Origin: Botryosphaeria dothidea
Lineage: Eukaryota > Ascomycota > Dothideomycetes > Botryosphaeriales > Botryosphaeriaceae
Length of the DNA stretch: 64,000 bases
Direction: 5' to 3'
Assembly (NCBI GenBank): GCA_011503125.2
Contig: WWBZ02000016.1
Span: 2,232,001 to 2,296,000 of the forward strand
Positions within the stretch are counted from its first letter, which is position 1; each line of letters starts with the position of its first letter. The notes under the pieces were generated by a model. It was not told the DNA's origin. It ran no database searches and saw only the letters and a list, made by a program, of their open reading frames with translations. Made by a program: the position numbers and the translations under genes. This document shows positions 22,267-33,155 of this stretch, piece by piece.

Positions 22267-23751
22267 TTACACCTCCCCCTTCAGCTCTGCGAACTTCTCT
22301 CTCCGCGCATCCAATTCAGTGAGAATCGCCTTTGCTCCCAGGATGTTGGCCTCGCCAGCTCTGATCTGCTCGATCACCGCCTCATCCGATTCCTTTGCAG
22401 CCTCTCTGGCCGCACGGGCCCACGTGATGCCGTTACCAGCATCCGGCGCAACCATGTGGCTCTCGCTGGCGAGGCGCTGGATGGTGCCCCGCGTCTCCTC
22501 CTGCGCCTTCGCGATCCGGTGGCGCAGGTACGTCGTCTGCTCCACGAGCGCGCGCTCATCGTTCGCAGACTGAAGGAGTGTCGGAATGAAGGGGAGGACG
22601 GCCGAAGCGGGGATTTTCTTCTGCTCTGCGGTCTTCCCCTCGGCCGAAGACGCCGCCTGAGATGCAGACGCAGAAGGCAGAGTCGATGCGGGACCGAGTT
22701 GCTTTGCGGCTGTGGTCGCCGCGTCCACGGCCGCGACCAGCGACGCGCGGGCGTCCACGTAGCGAGCGTACATGGCCTCGACCTGGTCCTGGATGGGCAC
22801 GTCGGATTCCGCGGCCCCATCCCTCTCCGCATGCTCCCGTTGTCTCTGAGGCGTCGCGCCGGCGCCGCTGAGCATGCTTTCGTCACCTTCGGGCATCTTT
22901 GCCAGCTCCGCCTCGATCCAGGCGATGAGCTCATCCCGCGCAGCCCGCAAGGCGACGATTTGGGCCTCGACGCTGGCGGCGCCCTCTGGCGATTCTCCAT
23001 GGGGTGCTGCGGCTCCGCGGTCCGTCTCGGCATCGAGGCTCTGCTTCGCCAGCAAGAGCTCCTTCTTCAGGCGCAGCACATGCTCCTTCAGTTGATTCTC
23101 GGAGGCAGCGGCAGCAGTGCTGGCGGCGGAAGCGGCATCGTTGCCGCCCGCGATCTCCGGTGGCGGGATGGGAGCATCGCCCAGCTGGTCCTTGACCCAC
23201 TGGCGCAGGTCGTCCCTCTGCAGCGGGTTGGGCTCCGTATCGGCGATCCGATCCAGGGCGTCCAGGAGGATCTGCAGTTTGGCGTGACGGCGACGCTGGT
23301 GAAGGAGGGAAGTGTAGTCCTGGACGTCGTGGCCATTCACTCCATCCGGGTGGGCGGCTGGAAATGGGATCTGGTAATCTGCAGAGACGGCAGTGGGGGT
23401 TGAGGCGCGGAGTTGAGATTCGCGCTGCAGCTCGTTGAGTTCGCTGTGCAGGGCGTCCCTGCGGTTCTTGGCGAGTTGGTGGGCCTGCACGGCTTCCCAG
23501 TACGTTTTGCGCAGGCCAGTCAGCTCGGACGGAGGGTGGTCTTCGGGCAGCAAGGAAGGTGGAGATGCGGCCAGGGTTAGCGGAGTGATTGACGGCGTGG
23601 ATTCGGCAGCGTGCTGGTGGAGGGCGCGGCGGATCTGCGATTGCACATGGCGGGCCAGTAGCTTCCGGATGCGCAATGTCTCCTGACGGTCATGGATGTA
23701 GGGACGCAGGGCATCGTCGACGTGTGGGAGCGGACAAGGCAGGGTCGCCAT
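22267..23751 (-). CDS. coiled-coil protein, uncharacterised
   Basis: Single exon, 494 residues from the ATG at 23751 (the frame is open upstream but codon use becomes Arg/Cys-rich). The chain is Ala/Glu/Gln-rich and largely helical. Likely coiled-coil segments lie at about 80-115 (LRKTYWEAVQAHQLAKNRR), 155-190, 215-245 (NQLKEHVLRLKKELLLAKQ), 265-285 and 395-494 (ERALVEQTTYLRHRIAKAQ onward). Ala/Ser-rich linkers separate them. No enzyme motif, signal peptide or membrane segment is visible. The pattern fits a structural subunit of a cytoskeletal or spindle complex such as augmin, but this is only a suggestion from composition. Confidence 0.8.
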   Translation of the reverse strand: MATLPCPLPHVDDALRPYIHDRQETLRIRKLLARHVQSQIRRALHQHAAESTPSITPLTLAASPPSLLPEDHPPSELTGLRKTYWEAVQAHQLAKNRRDALHSELNELQRESQLRASTPTAVSADYQIPFPAAHPDGVNGHDVQDYTSLLHQRRRHAKLQILLDALDRIADTEPNPLQRDDLRQWVKDQLGDAPIPPPEIAGGNDAASAASTAAAASENQLKEHVLRLKKELLLAKQSLDAETDRGAAAPHGESPEGAASVEAQIVALRAARDELIAWIEAELAKMPEGDESMLSGAGATPQRQREHAERDGAAESDVPIQDQVEAMYARYVDARASLVAAVDAATTAAKQLGPASTLPSASASQAASSAEGKTAEQKKIPASAVLPFIPTLLQSANDERALVEQTTYLRHRIAKAQEETRGTIQRLASESHMVAPDAGNGITWARAAREAAKESDEAVIEQIRAGEANILGAKAILTELDARREKFAELKGEV

Positions 23752-24607
23752 GGTGTCGCGGATGGAAGTGTTGTGGAGTTGCGATGATGGTGCCCAGCGG
23801 CGCTTGGGGCAGTGAATGCGCAGACCCGGGGATGGGCCGCGGCGGGGGCAATCGTGTGCGCATCCTCCTGCGCCTCTACACAAACTCTAACCAGACCCAG
23901 CCGCTGACAAAGTCGGGGCGTCGGATTCCGTTGCACGCGGTGCAGCCCGGCCTGGGGTGCGTATGGCCCGCTGGGCTGCAGCAATCAGCGGATCATCCCG
24001 CCCTGCACTCAAAATCCACCGTCGTGGGCGCTTTGCATCACAGTGTCCGTTGAATTAAGCATCCGTGACTCCAGCAGCGTGCAGATCCTGGCCATTACCA
24101 AGACGGGTCAGACCACTGGTGCTGCTTCCGACCTGCGAATGCCCGCTGCAGAATGTCATCGGCCTGCTCTGACTCGCGTTACTCTTGTCCTCGTCAAGCG
24201 GCTATATCGAGCCCAACCATGCCGGCCCTTCCACTTTCGACCATTGTTCTCACCGCCATCCACGACCGCGTGCCTGGGCATGCCGGTCGCGCAGCTTGGC
24301 CTTTGTGGAAACAAGCTACTGCTCCCTGCCGGCTCAGCTGAGCCCGTCGTGTCTCCGCCTCAAAGCCGCGCGGCACACCTGCCACACCGAAGCCCTGCAG
24401 TGCCCCGCGTTTCTCTTGTCTCATAGACACCCCACGTCGTGATACTTGGCACCCGCGCCAAGGCAATTCCGCAAAACATGGACAGGCCCGTAACAACAGC
24501 TTTTATTCCTATCCCATCATCCAAGCCATCCCCCACGCCATATCATATTAGCTCAAGCTTATCAATCCTTCCCGCTGCAGCCGCATTGGCGCCGGCCCCC
24601 GTGCCCG
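23752..24607. other. intergenic
   Basis: Holds the promoter of the coiled-coil gene and the 3' flank of the EMC6-like gene, both on the minus strand. No other gene or repeat recognised. Confidence 0.5.
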
Positions 24608-25022
24608 TCATGCCCGGAGCAGGCCGTAGAACAGCGTCCAGGTGAGCACGAAGCTGCTGGCACTCCCAAACACCTCGCCGAGCCACAGATCACCCCACGG
24701 CCGGTAGAAGTAGCTCTTCGGCTGAGCACCGGCCCTCAGCCCGAATATCAGCAGCGACACGAGAAGGCTGCCGGCCAGGTAGAAGAGGAAGCCGGGGTAC
24801 GACTCCAAGCCGAGCGTGCCGGCGGCGACGCCGAAGAGTGAGGCTGTCAGGTTGCGGATTGTCGAGATGGTCTGATAGGCATAGTCAGCGGGTGGTTCGT
24901 GGGAGAGTATGTTATAGCGGCGGGTGGGGAACGCATAGAGCTACTGTGCTACGTACTCGGGCGTTGTGCTGGACGCTGTCCTGCACGATTGGCGCAACGG
25001 CGAGTTCGCGTTCGTCGTGCAT
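24608..25022 (-). CDS. EMC6: ER membrane protein complex subunit 6
   Basis: Two exons, 25022-24957 and 24871-24608, give 109 residues, the usual length. The intron (85 nt, GTACGT donor, CTGAC branch site, CAG acceptor) is phase 0. The short soluble N-terminus ends DSVQHNAR and runs into TISTIRNLTASLFGVAAGTL, the Rab5ip/EMC6 signature. Two or three membrane helices follow (about 32-49, 52-70 and 90-107), with FLFYLAGSL in the second. EMC6 is a core transmembrane subunit of the complex that inserts moderately hydrophobic helices into the ER membrane. The second exon alone looks like an anonymous 66-residue membrane peptide, so the gene is easy to mis-annotate. Confidence 0.92.
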
Positions 25023-25616
25023 GGTGAATGCTTGCTGCCTAACGGCCGATGACGTCGGGCTGGCGGGCGGTGCCGGACTAGAGCGGTGTCGACGAGCGAT
25101 AGGCTAAGGCGGGGCGATGGGGGACGAGGTTGCGGTGTCAATCGGCTGTGGGCGGGAGCGTCCAAGGGTGCGCAGACCGGTCGCAAGAGCGATATCTCGG
25201 CCGGGGTCGCTGTGACGGGCGAGGCTGGTTCGGTTTCGCGCGGGAGTCGGCAAGTCCGAGTTGAGCGCGGGCCGTCGTGGTCGAGGCCAATCACGCTGAG
25301 ACGGTCGCGAGAGACAGGAGGATGCAGCAGTGGTTGAGGTGTCCTGCGCGATGCAGCTCGCGACGGGCGGACGTGACGTCGGAGATTGCCCGCCGTAATC
25401 CCGACTGGCTGTCACCTACAGCGGACACTCAAAACACGCTCCCGTTTGCTCGGCCAATGGCACCGCGTTCTGCATGTAGAGTGGCAATGGATTCTTCTAT
25501 TCTACACGGCCAATCCTGCCAGATCGCCATATCTCGCCATTTAAGGCCTGGAAAAGAAATACATGATCTCGTGGCCCGTATTCTCGTTCTAATGCTGCTT
25601 CGTTGCTGACGCCACT
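25023..25616. other. intergenic
   Basis: Promoter of the EMC6-like gene and 3' flank of the next minus-strand gene. Nothing specific recognised. Confidence 0.5.
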
Positions 25617-26562
25617 TCAGCCAGCCAGAGGGCCGTATTCCTCGAGATACCTGGCCACTGTGAGCCTTGGGGCTTGCACGTCGTCTGCGAGGTCTGTACT
25701 CACTGTTGCAAATGCTCCGGCAGCTGGTACCCTGCCATGCTAGATGTCATTCTAAGGTACTGTAAGGCCTGGTTGAAGTACTGTTGGCTATTCCGACTAT
25801 ACGATACGTTGCCGAGGCTCATGTATGCTTCAGCGGCCTACGCATCCAAGGTCAGTCCGGGTTATGCTGGTTTGGCCGACGGCTCCACCAACCTTTTCGA
25901 GCAGGACTCCCGTCACGCTGCCTTCTGCGTAAGCTGCCTGCACCGCCCGAGCAAAGTAATCCGACGCTGGAGACAGCAACCCTCGCGCTTCAACGTAGTT
26001 GGCCGTATGCAGCCGCGTCTCCGACGCTTGCTCACCAGAGCTGCCTCTGCTGCTCCCGGACGAATCACGCTCCTCCGCGTGAATCTTTGCTAAAGACGGC
26101 TGAGCGCGATAAAGCCAATACTGTCCCAATCCTATCGTGACTCATTAGCACCATCGGCCTTTGGCGTAGTGCCGGCCATGACGAACCTCTTAGAGCCGCC
26201 GTGTTATTCGGCCGGCTTTCCAGTATGGCGAGCCACTGGCTCTGGCACCAGTTGGTAATGTCCGTCACGCCGCCTTGGTCAGCGTCGGCGAACCCTAGAT
26301 CCTGTAGTACTGAGACGATCCAACTCCAGTCGTCCGCGCCAATTGATGACATGGAGTCGACTGCGGCCATGACGCCCCTGGCCGACTGTAGGTAGTTCCG
26401 CCAAGCGTGCGGGTGGGATTGTAGGACAGCCTCGAGCTGCGCTACGGCGGACTTGCACGAGTTCAAACGAGAGTCACCCATGTTGTCGGTCCTGGAATAA
26501 CAGTCTCCGTCAAAGGTGATGTTGTCTGGCGTAGAAGGCGGGCTCAGAAAGTGAGACGACAT
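25617..26562 (-). CDS. uncharacterised fungal helical-repeat (TPR-like) protein
   Basis: Four exons, 26562-26187, 26131-25893, 25837-25704 and 25650-25617, give 260 residues. The frame runs through all three junctions and yields sensible sequence (ALRGLGQYWLYRAQ; LEKAAEAYMSLGNV; LQQYLEEYGPLAG-stop). Exon 1 codes a soluble helical part with Trp-rich stretches (WRNYLQSARG, DDWSWIVSVLQDLGF). The middle and C-terminal parts consist of paired helices with TPR-like Ala/Gly/Tyr spacing (YWLYRAQ, DYFARAVQAA, QQYFNQALQYL). No catalytic motif, signal or membrane segment. It looks like a conserved cytosolic fungal protein of unknown role; TPR assignment is by eye. Confidence 0.8.
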
Positions 26563-28147
26563 GGTCGCCGGCGATTTAAGATATAAACACTCGAAGTGAC
26601 TCTCTGAGCGGCGAACACTGATCGATGAAGTCTTGACTGATAGAGGCAAACAGGGTAGACGAGTTTGGGTGAGACTGAGGTTACAGAAAGAGAGGGATGG
26701 CAAAGAAGACAATCCGATTCCGACGAGATGCATAGAAGACGAGGGCGGAGCGGACCTGCCAGGGCGGTATATGTCCAGTCCCACAGGGCATGACAAGCCT
26801 GGATGTATCTTGATTGACAAGCAGCTGACCTTGCCGTGGGGCTTTGCTGCCTCGTTTCAATGGGTTAAATTGGCATAGCGTTCAAGGATCTGCGGCAGTC
26901 AACCCTTGACTCCCGCGTCGGAAGCGTATTGTTCGACGGGAGCTATCCATCGGATGGGCCCCACCGCGAGCCGCAAGCTCCGGAGCAACGGTCACCAGCG
27001 TCATGCTGAGATTTAGGGCTGACGGTCGGCGGCGCCGCGTGGCGATTTGGGCAGATTCGAAGGCTTCGGCAGTGTGCCGAGGGCGGTGATGACCAGGACC
27101 TGCATTGGTGGCAGCGCTCGACGTCCTGCCTAGCCTTGCGATGCTTGGCGGAGGTGCCAAGAGCTCAGCGGATCAGAGGGATGCGTGATTGATTCTTTTT
27201 ACAGAAGGTTAGGGTGGCCCGCGACGGAAAGGCTAGTCGTGAGAGCGGAGCAGGGCGTGAGAGCAGACGTGTATCCTCGGGGCTATGTCGTCCTGGGCCT
27301 GGTGAAGCCGGTGCTACCGGTGCTACCGGGCGTGAAGTCTGCCAGGACGAGTTTACGCAAGCGCTCTCCTCCAAGAACATGGCAGACTTTGGGGCCAGAG
27401 AGGAACAGAGTAAGCGGCAAAGTATGGCCGGGAAGCGCTGTCTGGCGTCTAGGGCGCAGGCTCCGCAGAGAAGGCGCGCGCAGGCATGGCTTTGTGAAGC
27501 GGCGCGCTGGATGCCGCCGATGCCGATGTACAGAAGGTCGGGGTCGGGGAGTCACGGTGCGAGTTGCGGTCAGGAAGCGGCCTATTTGGCGGCTGCTCAG
27601 GGCGCTGCCGGGGGCACATTTGTCAGACCCGGGCGCGCAGGTCGTCGAGCGCGCGCGCGTGTGGTCGCGGGCGGTGCGGAAGGTCAAGCGGCGGCCGGGA
27701 ACTAGATGGAACGGGGCGCTGACGAAGAGCGAGCGCAGGCCCCCTGCTGCGGTGCGCGGATCCTGGGCGCTGCGCAGCCGTTTCGCTTGGCTCGCTCGGA
27801 GCGGCGGTGCTCTGGTCGCATTCGCGCAGCCTTCCGCCCCAGGCTGCGCGCTGCATGATGGATGCGCGCTTGCGGGCTCGCGAGAGGGCCCGCGCATGCC
27901 GCGTGGAATGAGGACGTCCGCCGCCGCCTCCAGCATCCTCCCCTGATGCTGCGCCGGCGCTCTCGAAACACCACACTGCAGCGCCCTGCAGCTCACCCCG
28001 TCCCGCGCCTCTGAATCAGCATGCGCCGCATCTGATCGAAACATCCCGCCGCACGACGTCACGCGCCGAACCCCAACATCCTGCGTCCACCAACGGGATC
28101 CAGACCCCAGCCGCCGCTCCGCTAAGCATGTCCGGCGCCTGCTCGCC
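26563..28147. other. intergenic, GC-rich block
   Basis: Divergent promoters for the helical-repeat gene (-) and vezatin-like gene (+). The part from about 27.2 to 28.1 kb is very GC-rich and therefore open in several frames on both strands, with Arg/Ser/Ala/Pro-rich translations that do not look like proteins. A short direct repeat of GGTGCTACC occurs at about 27308-27330. Confidence 0.5.
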
Positions 28148-30253
28148 ATGGAGAATATCATATACGAAGACTCGCCTCTAGCGGCGTACCTCGAGGGTGC
28201 GTCAGCCTGCGCTTCCACGCCTGCGATTTGCGTCATGTCTGAAGAAGAGTCACAGCGGCCCCGGCTAACGCTCGCCGTAGGAGAGGGCACTGGTGAGCCT
28301 GCCTGGGTGGCGTCCGTGGACAACGAGAAGAGCACGGAACCAACATCTTTCGCCCCGCGGGGCCCGTCGACTCTCCAGTCGAAGCTGCGCAAGAAGCTGC
28401 CGCGTCCGCTCAAGCTGCCCAATCGAAGCTCCGTCCACCGCATCCAGAGTGCCTACTCTGTAAGCACCCCTCTCGCCCCCACCGCCCTCTGTACCCCAAG
28501 CCGCTGACATCGTGCCCAGCGCGCGCTCAATTCGCGATTGGGGAGAGCCGATAACACCCGTTTCCTCGAGCATTTCCGATTTACCATCATATCCTCGCAG
28601 CTCCTCAGCGAGCACTCCGGCCAAACAGCGTTCAAGGTCCCGTCCGGGCCTGCAGATGGAAGCACTCAGGCGGTCGAGTACAAGGGCGGCTCCATAAATG
28701 TGTCCGGAGCCGCCGCCACGGGCGTGGGCGCATTCGTCGTTGTATCATTGCTTCACTGGGCCCGCGAATCGAAGCAGGGGGGCTTCAACAAGGGGAGGTT
28801 ATTTGTCGTGGTTATGGCCACCGCCGTGGGTCTGACTGTTGCATATGCGCACGCAAAGCGGCAGTGGCTGCAAAATCTAAGACATCGCGCCGTCGCCGCA
28901 GCGTCCGCCCTCGTGTCCAATCTGCAGGCTTTCGACACCTCCACTTCCTCAGCCCTCATGCTGATCCAAGAAGTTGAGCTGGTGTCTCGGGGCTACCGAC
29001 TGTAAGACGTGCAGGCTATCTCTGAAAGACCCAAAACTGATGTCCATTTAGGAGCACACCCATGCCGCCGATCACAAGGCTCGACGACAAGGGCCAAATC
29101 AGGCGGTGTGCGCGTTTGCGGCGAAGTCTGCGCAGTGCGTTCGCTGCAACCCTCCCTGCTTTCGCCGATGAATGCACCACCCTGCGCGTTCTTGTGGAGC
29201 CCGATGACCTCGAAAGATATTTGGACGTGTACGATATCACGTCCCAGGACATGCAAGAAGCCGCGCTCGGGTACTCTGAAGACGAATTCGAAGACGGTGA
29301 AACCTTGAAGGCTCTGCGCATCTGGCAGTACCGCCTCGTCACGCTACGCAGGATTTTCCTCTGCTCTCTTCTGGCTCTCGAAGCGGACGGTGATAGAGAG
29401 GACTTTGCGCGCTGGCGCCCGGCCATTGATGCCATGGAACGTCTCACGGAGCTATCTGGGAAGTGGTGCGAGAAATTAACGCGCATCCTTGGAGAAGAAG
29501 AACGTAAGGCCGCCCAGACTGCGTGGATCTTGGAGTAAGCTAATCCTTGTAGAATTCGCGATGCCTTCCCCGCAACCGAAGGCACCTTCGACACCCGGAA
29601 AGGAGAAGATCCGCGCCTCAGTTCGGCAGATGAGCGCACTATCGCAGGGTATCCGCGGTTTGCAGGCAAAGATGCAGATCCTCCGTGAAGAGTCGAACAA
29701 AAGCTTGGAGGAATCGGCCGAAGTCAGCGAACTTGGATCAACCCTAATGGCGCAGTACGATTCAATCGGGGCCGACCTCAAGAACCTGGTGCAAGCGTGG
29801 GAGGCAGGTAAGACATCGCTGGCGCTCAACATCGACAGGCAGGAGCGCCGCATCTCGCAAGCATCTTCGAACGGCGGGCTGCGCTCGCCAGTGCCTAGCC
29901 TCGGCGGACTCACGGTGGTGGACGAGATGGGGAGTCCCAGCGACGCTTTACGGGCGCTCAACGGTGAAGTGCCATTCTCTAGTAACCGAAACTCCAGCTC
30001 TTCTGCTGCGTCGAATAGCGGATCCGACGAGGAGATTTTCGAGGCCATCGCCATGCCTCGCACGCGCATGTCAATGACGCGTGAGGAGCGCATGGCCAAG
30101 ATCCAGGAGGACCGTGTCCGGCAAGCAGCACTGCGGGAACAGCGCGATGCGAACACTAGCATGTTGCGGGAGCTTGAGTCGGTCATCAGCCTGAGGCCGG
30201 GCCAAAAGAAGCCACGTCCGGCGACGTACGGCGGAAGGGTATCGTCCTATTGA
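28148..30253 (+). CDS. vezatin/Inp2-like membrane protein (myosin-binding)
   Basis: Four exons, 28148-28459, 28520-29001, 29052-29503 and 29553-30253, give 648 residues with frame kept at each junction. After a basic soluble N-terminus, two membrane helices lie at about 166-183 (SGAAATGVGAFVVVSLLHW) and 198-215 (LFVVVMATAVGLTVAYA). The next part, with VELVSRGYRLSTPMPPITRL and RCARLRRSLRSAF, is the signature of the fungal vezatin / myosin-binding family (PF12632), which includes yeast Inp2, the peroxisomal receptor for myosin V. A coiled-coil helix follows (about 425-470), then a disordered Ser-rich tail. The likely role is anchoring an organelle, probably the peroxisome, to myosin; the organelle is inferred from the family. 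Confidence 0.85.
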
Positions 30254-31453
30254 GTTTCCCGAACGTGAATGCTCAAGAGCGGGACTTATGTTTTCACATT
30301 TGCATAGATCTGGCGTATGTGCGGCGCACAACGATACAATCCGGCGTTTCTCGGGATTCATCAGCGGTGATTTAATCTGGGAGGCGATCTGAGGAGTAAT
30401 ATCAAAAGCACAGCCGCATGGGGAACGGGCGTTTATTTGGATGTTGGTTTGGATTCAGTTGGGGGAGCTGGCCTAAAACCCTTTCCCTCCTTACTCGACG
30501 CATACACACAGTCATTTATTATTTCTTATTGTCTATTATCAGCGGCGGGAGGGGCTTTTTTACACACGAAACGGCCGACTTTGCTGTGCATCACGCGATA
30601 CCCCAAGACGCGGACCCAGGCTGAGGCATTCTGACCCGAGGTTCGGTGACACGGCATCAATTGATTTGTATTAGTTAGTGATGAGTAGATGATGCACAGT
30701 CCTGCTTGCTGGCTGCGCAATGGACTGATTCGCTCCTCATAAACCGTGCGTCGTACGTAAGCGTGCAACAAGCTGAGATGCAAGAATAGGCCGTGGCACT
30801 CAGTCAGCGGGGCTGGGGGTTCGAAGAGCGGTCGGCAATCTCGATGCAATTCTCCGCCAGAGGGAAGTTGGTTGATCTGGTGGATCAGCGGCAGGTGACG
30901 AGTGGGCGGGCGGGTCTCGAATGATGACATTGGACATGAAGGTGTCAGAACCTTAAAAGTACTTAAAGGAGCCGCATGCGCCAGCGCAGCGGACCGCAAC
31001 GGCAGGGCGGAACAAGGCAAAGGATTCAGATCCCCGTGCGGCGAGCACATCCTCCACGCCGCCCGTGGTTAGTGTGACCCCCAGATCGCCTACTCCGTCG
31101 TCGCTGACCAAGCTGCGTTATAGTATCATTCAACACCATGTTTCGACCTCCAGGCACCAGTCGGAAACAAGGCCGTAAGTCCGCATCGATTAATGATCTT
31201 GGTAATGACAGACTCGAGGAAACGAGGGTCCCGAGGAAACGCCACGGCCGAAAAGCTTGCCCGGCCGAATCACCAGCTGCTCCCCGTTCGCGCGAGTGCA
31301 TTCCCTATCGGACAAAAGCGCAGGTCTTCTTTGCGATGCGACTGGCCCGGCTGACGCAAGCGGCATGCAGGCGGCTTTCTATTCACACGCCGTCGAAGCT
31401 TCGACATGCTCATAGATCTCAGCGGACACAACGGAGTTAGCCAGGGCCCAATG
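30254..31453. other. intergenic
   Basis: 3' flank of the vezatin-like gene, then sequence without a supported gene. Short overlapping open frames only. Confidence 0.5.
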
Positions 31454-31869
31454 CTAGCAAAAACAAAAATTCGCCCATGCCGGCGGCAACGTTTCATCCA
31501 GGGCGCCGATCGACACGTTTTTCTTCAGAGCCTCGAGCACACCGCCACCGGGCCCGAGACGACGGGCATGCCCTTCCAACACGCGTCCGCGGCCTCAGGG
31601 ACGCAATGTCGAAGATAAGCATAACCCACGTCTCGCTGTGAGCTGCCGCAGTTCGAGATGCTGGCGATAAGAGAGCGGGAGGCAGCGGGAGCCCGAGTCG
31701 TGAAGTAAGCGGCGATTTGCTGCATCGTGGCGGCGCGCTGGGATCGTAGCGCTGCCGGCACTAGCGCCGAAAGCTTGAGCCCATGACGCAGGTCACCCAC
31801 AGCCCACGACCCGTTCCCAGAGCCGGCGTCGCTGTTAGGAGTTAACGGCGGAGTCGACTTATTTGCCAT
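31454..31869 (-). pseudogene. possible decaying ORF upstream of the alcohol dehydrogenase
   Basis: From the ATG at 31869 an open frame runs about 114 residues to a stop at 31525. It reads like a protein: a Thr/Pro/Ser-rich start, then VGDLRHGLKLSALVPAALRS and SQRDVGYAYLRHCVPEAADA. Near 31550 the reading that looks natural moves to another frame (GVLEALKKNVSIGALDE) and stops at 31454, as expected from a single missing base in a Gly-rich stretch. No splice signals explain the switch. It lies only 148 bp from the divergent start of the alcohol dehydrogenase, over that gene's TATA-like element. No family recognised. It could be a real short protein ending at 31525, a frameshifted relic, or chance. 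Confidence 0.3.
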
Positions 31870-31908
31870 TGCTAATGGGCAACAGCGACGGAGCCCCTGG
31901 AGCCACTG

Positions 31909-31920
31909 GCTATATATACG
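31909..31920 (+). promoter_or_regulatory. TATA-like element of the alcohol dehydrogenase
   Basis: GCTATATATACG lies about 100 bp before the start codon at 32018 and is followed by a CT-rich leader, the usual arrangement for strongly expressed fungal genes. Confidence 0.55.
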
Positions 31921-32017
31921 ACCATGCAGCCCGCGCCCAGTCCTCGCTTCTTCCAGCTCTACTCTCTTCTCCTCCATCCAATTCCTTACCAACCTGTTCC
32001 AAATCTCACCTCCCAAA

Positions 32018-33155
32018 ATGTCTACCGACTACAAGTTTGAGGGCTGGTGTGCCCTGGACTCCGACGCCGCCAAGGGCAAGATGGTCTGGCAGGAGTACGA
32101 GCCCAAGACCTGGACTGAGGACGACGTCGACATTCAGATTCAGGCCTGCGGTATTTGCGGCTCTGACATCCACACTCTCCGCTCTGGTGAGCCAGTGCCC
32201 GCCTGACGTCAGTCGAGTGAACGTTTTCCTAACAGTATCTCCAGGCTGGGGCGCAACACCCTACCCCGCCGTTGTCGGCCACGAGATCATTGGCCGCGCC
32301 GTCCGCGTCGGCAAGAACGTCAAGCACATCAAGGAGGGCGACCGCGTCGGCGTCGGCGCCCAGGCCTCGTCCTGCCTGAAGGCCGACTGCGAGGCCTGCG
32401 CCGACGGCGAGGAGAACCACTGCCCCAACATGGTCGGCACCTACGCTGCGAAGTACCCGGACGGCAGCAAGAGCTACGGCGGCTACGCCAACTACAACCG
32501 CACCCCGGGCCACTTCGTACTCAAGGTTCCCGAGAACATCCCCACCAAGGACGCCGCGCCGATGATGTGCGCCGGCATCACGCTCTACAGCCCGCTCAAG
32601 CGCGAGGGCGCCGGGCCCGGCAAGAAGGTCGGCATCGTCGGCCTGGGCGGGCTCGGCCACTTCGGCGTGCTCTTCGCGAAGGCGCTGGGCGCCGACAAAG
32701 TCACCGTCATCTCGCGGACGGCCACCAAGAAGGCCGACGCCCAGGCGATGGGCGCCGATGACTTCATCGCCACCGACGAGGATCCGGACTGGGCCACCAC
32801 GCACGCCAACTCGCTCGACATCATCGTCTCGACCGTCTCGTCGCCCAAGATGCCGCTGATGGGCTACCTCAGCCTGCTGCGCTACAAGGGCACCTTCATC
32901 CAGGTCGGCGCCCCCGAGGATGCGCTCCCCCAGATCAACGCCTTCGCCCTCATTGCCAAGGGCTGCAAGCTCGGCGGCTCCATCATCGGCCCCCCCGGCG
33001 AGATCAAGGAGATGCTCGAGCTCGCTGCCGACAAGCAGGTTAAGCCCTGGATCCAGGAGCGCTCGCTCAAGGACGCCAACCAGGCCGTCGTCGATATGGA
33101 GGACGGCAAGGCCAGGTATAGGTACGTGCTGATCAACGAGAAGCACGCCGAGTAA
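32018..33155 (+). CDS. zinc-dependent alcohol dehydrogenase, NADP-type (ADH6/CAD family)
   Basis: Two exons, 32018-32186 and 32245-33155, give 359 residues; the 58-nt intron splits a Gly codon before WGATPYP. Catalytic zinc ligands are C47 (GICGSD), H69-E70 (GHEIIG) and C165 (MCAGIT). Structural zinc Cys are C100, C105, C108 and C116, with a four-residue gap between the first two instead of the usual two. The Rossmann motif is GLGGLG (189-194), and SRTATKK at 213-219 points to NADP(H), as in yeast Adh6. The family reduces a broad range of aliphatic, cinnamyl and furan aldehydes in the cytosol. The third-position codons are strongly C/G-biased, and a TATA-like element and CT-rich leader are present, suggesting high expression. 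Confidence 0.93.

Noticed and set aside
22177..23403. 408-codon plus-strand frame
   Set aside because: Antisense shadow of the coiled-coil gene; Arg/Leu-rich without motifs.
27283..28443. 386-codon open frame on the minus strand
   Set aside because: Arg/Ser/Ala/Pro-rich translation in a very GC-rich block, open in several frames at once, and antisense to exon 1 of the vezatin-like gene.
32229..33146. 305-codon minus-strand frame
   Set aside because: Antisense shadow of the alcohol dehydrogenase, caused by strong GC3 bias.
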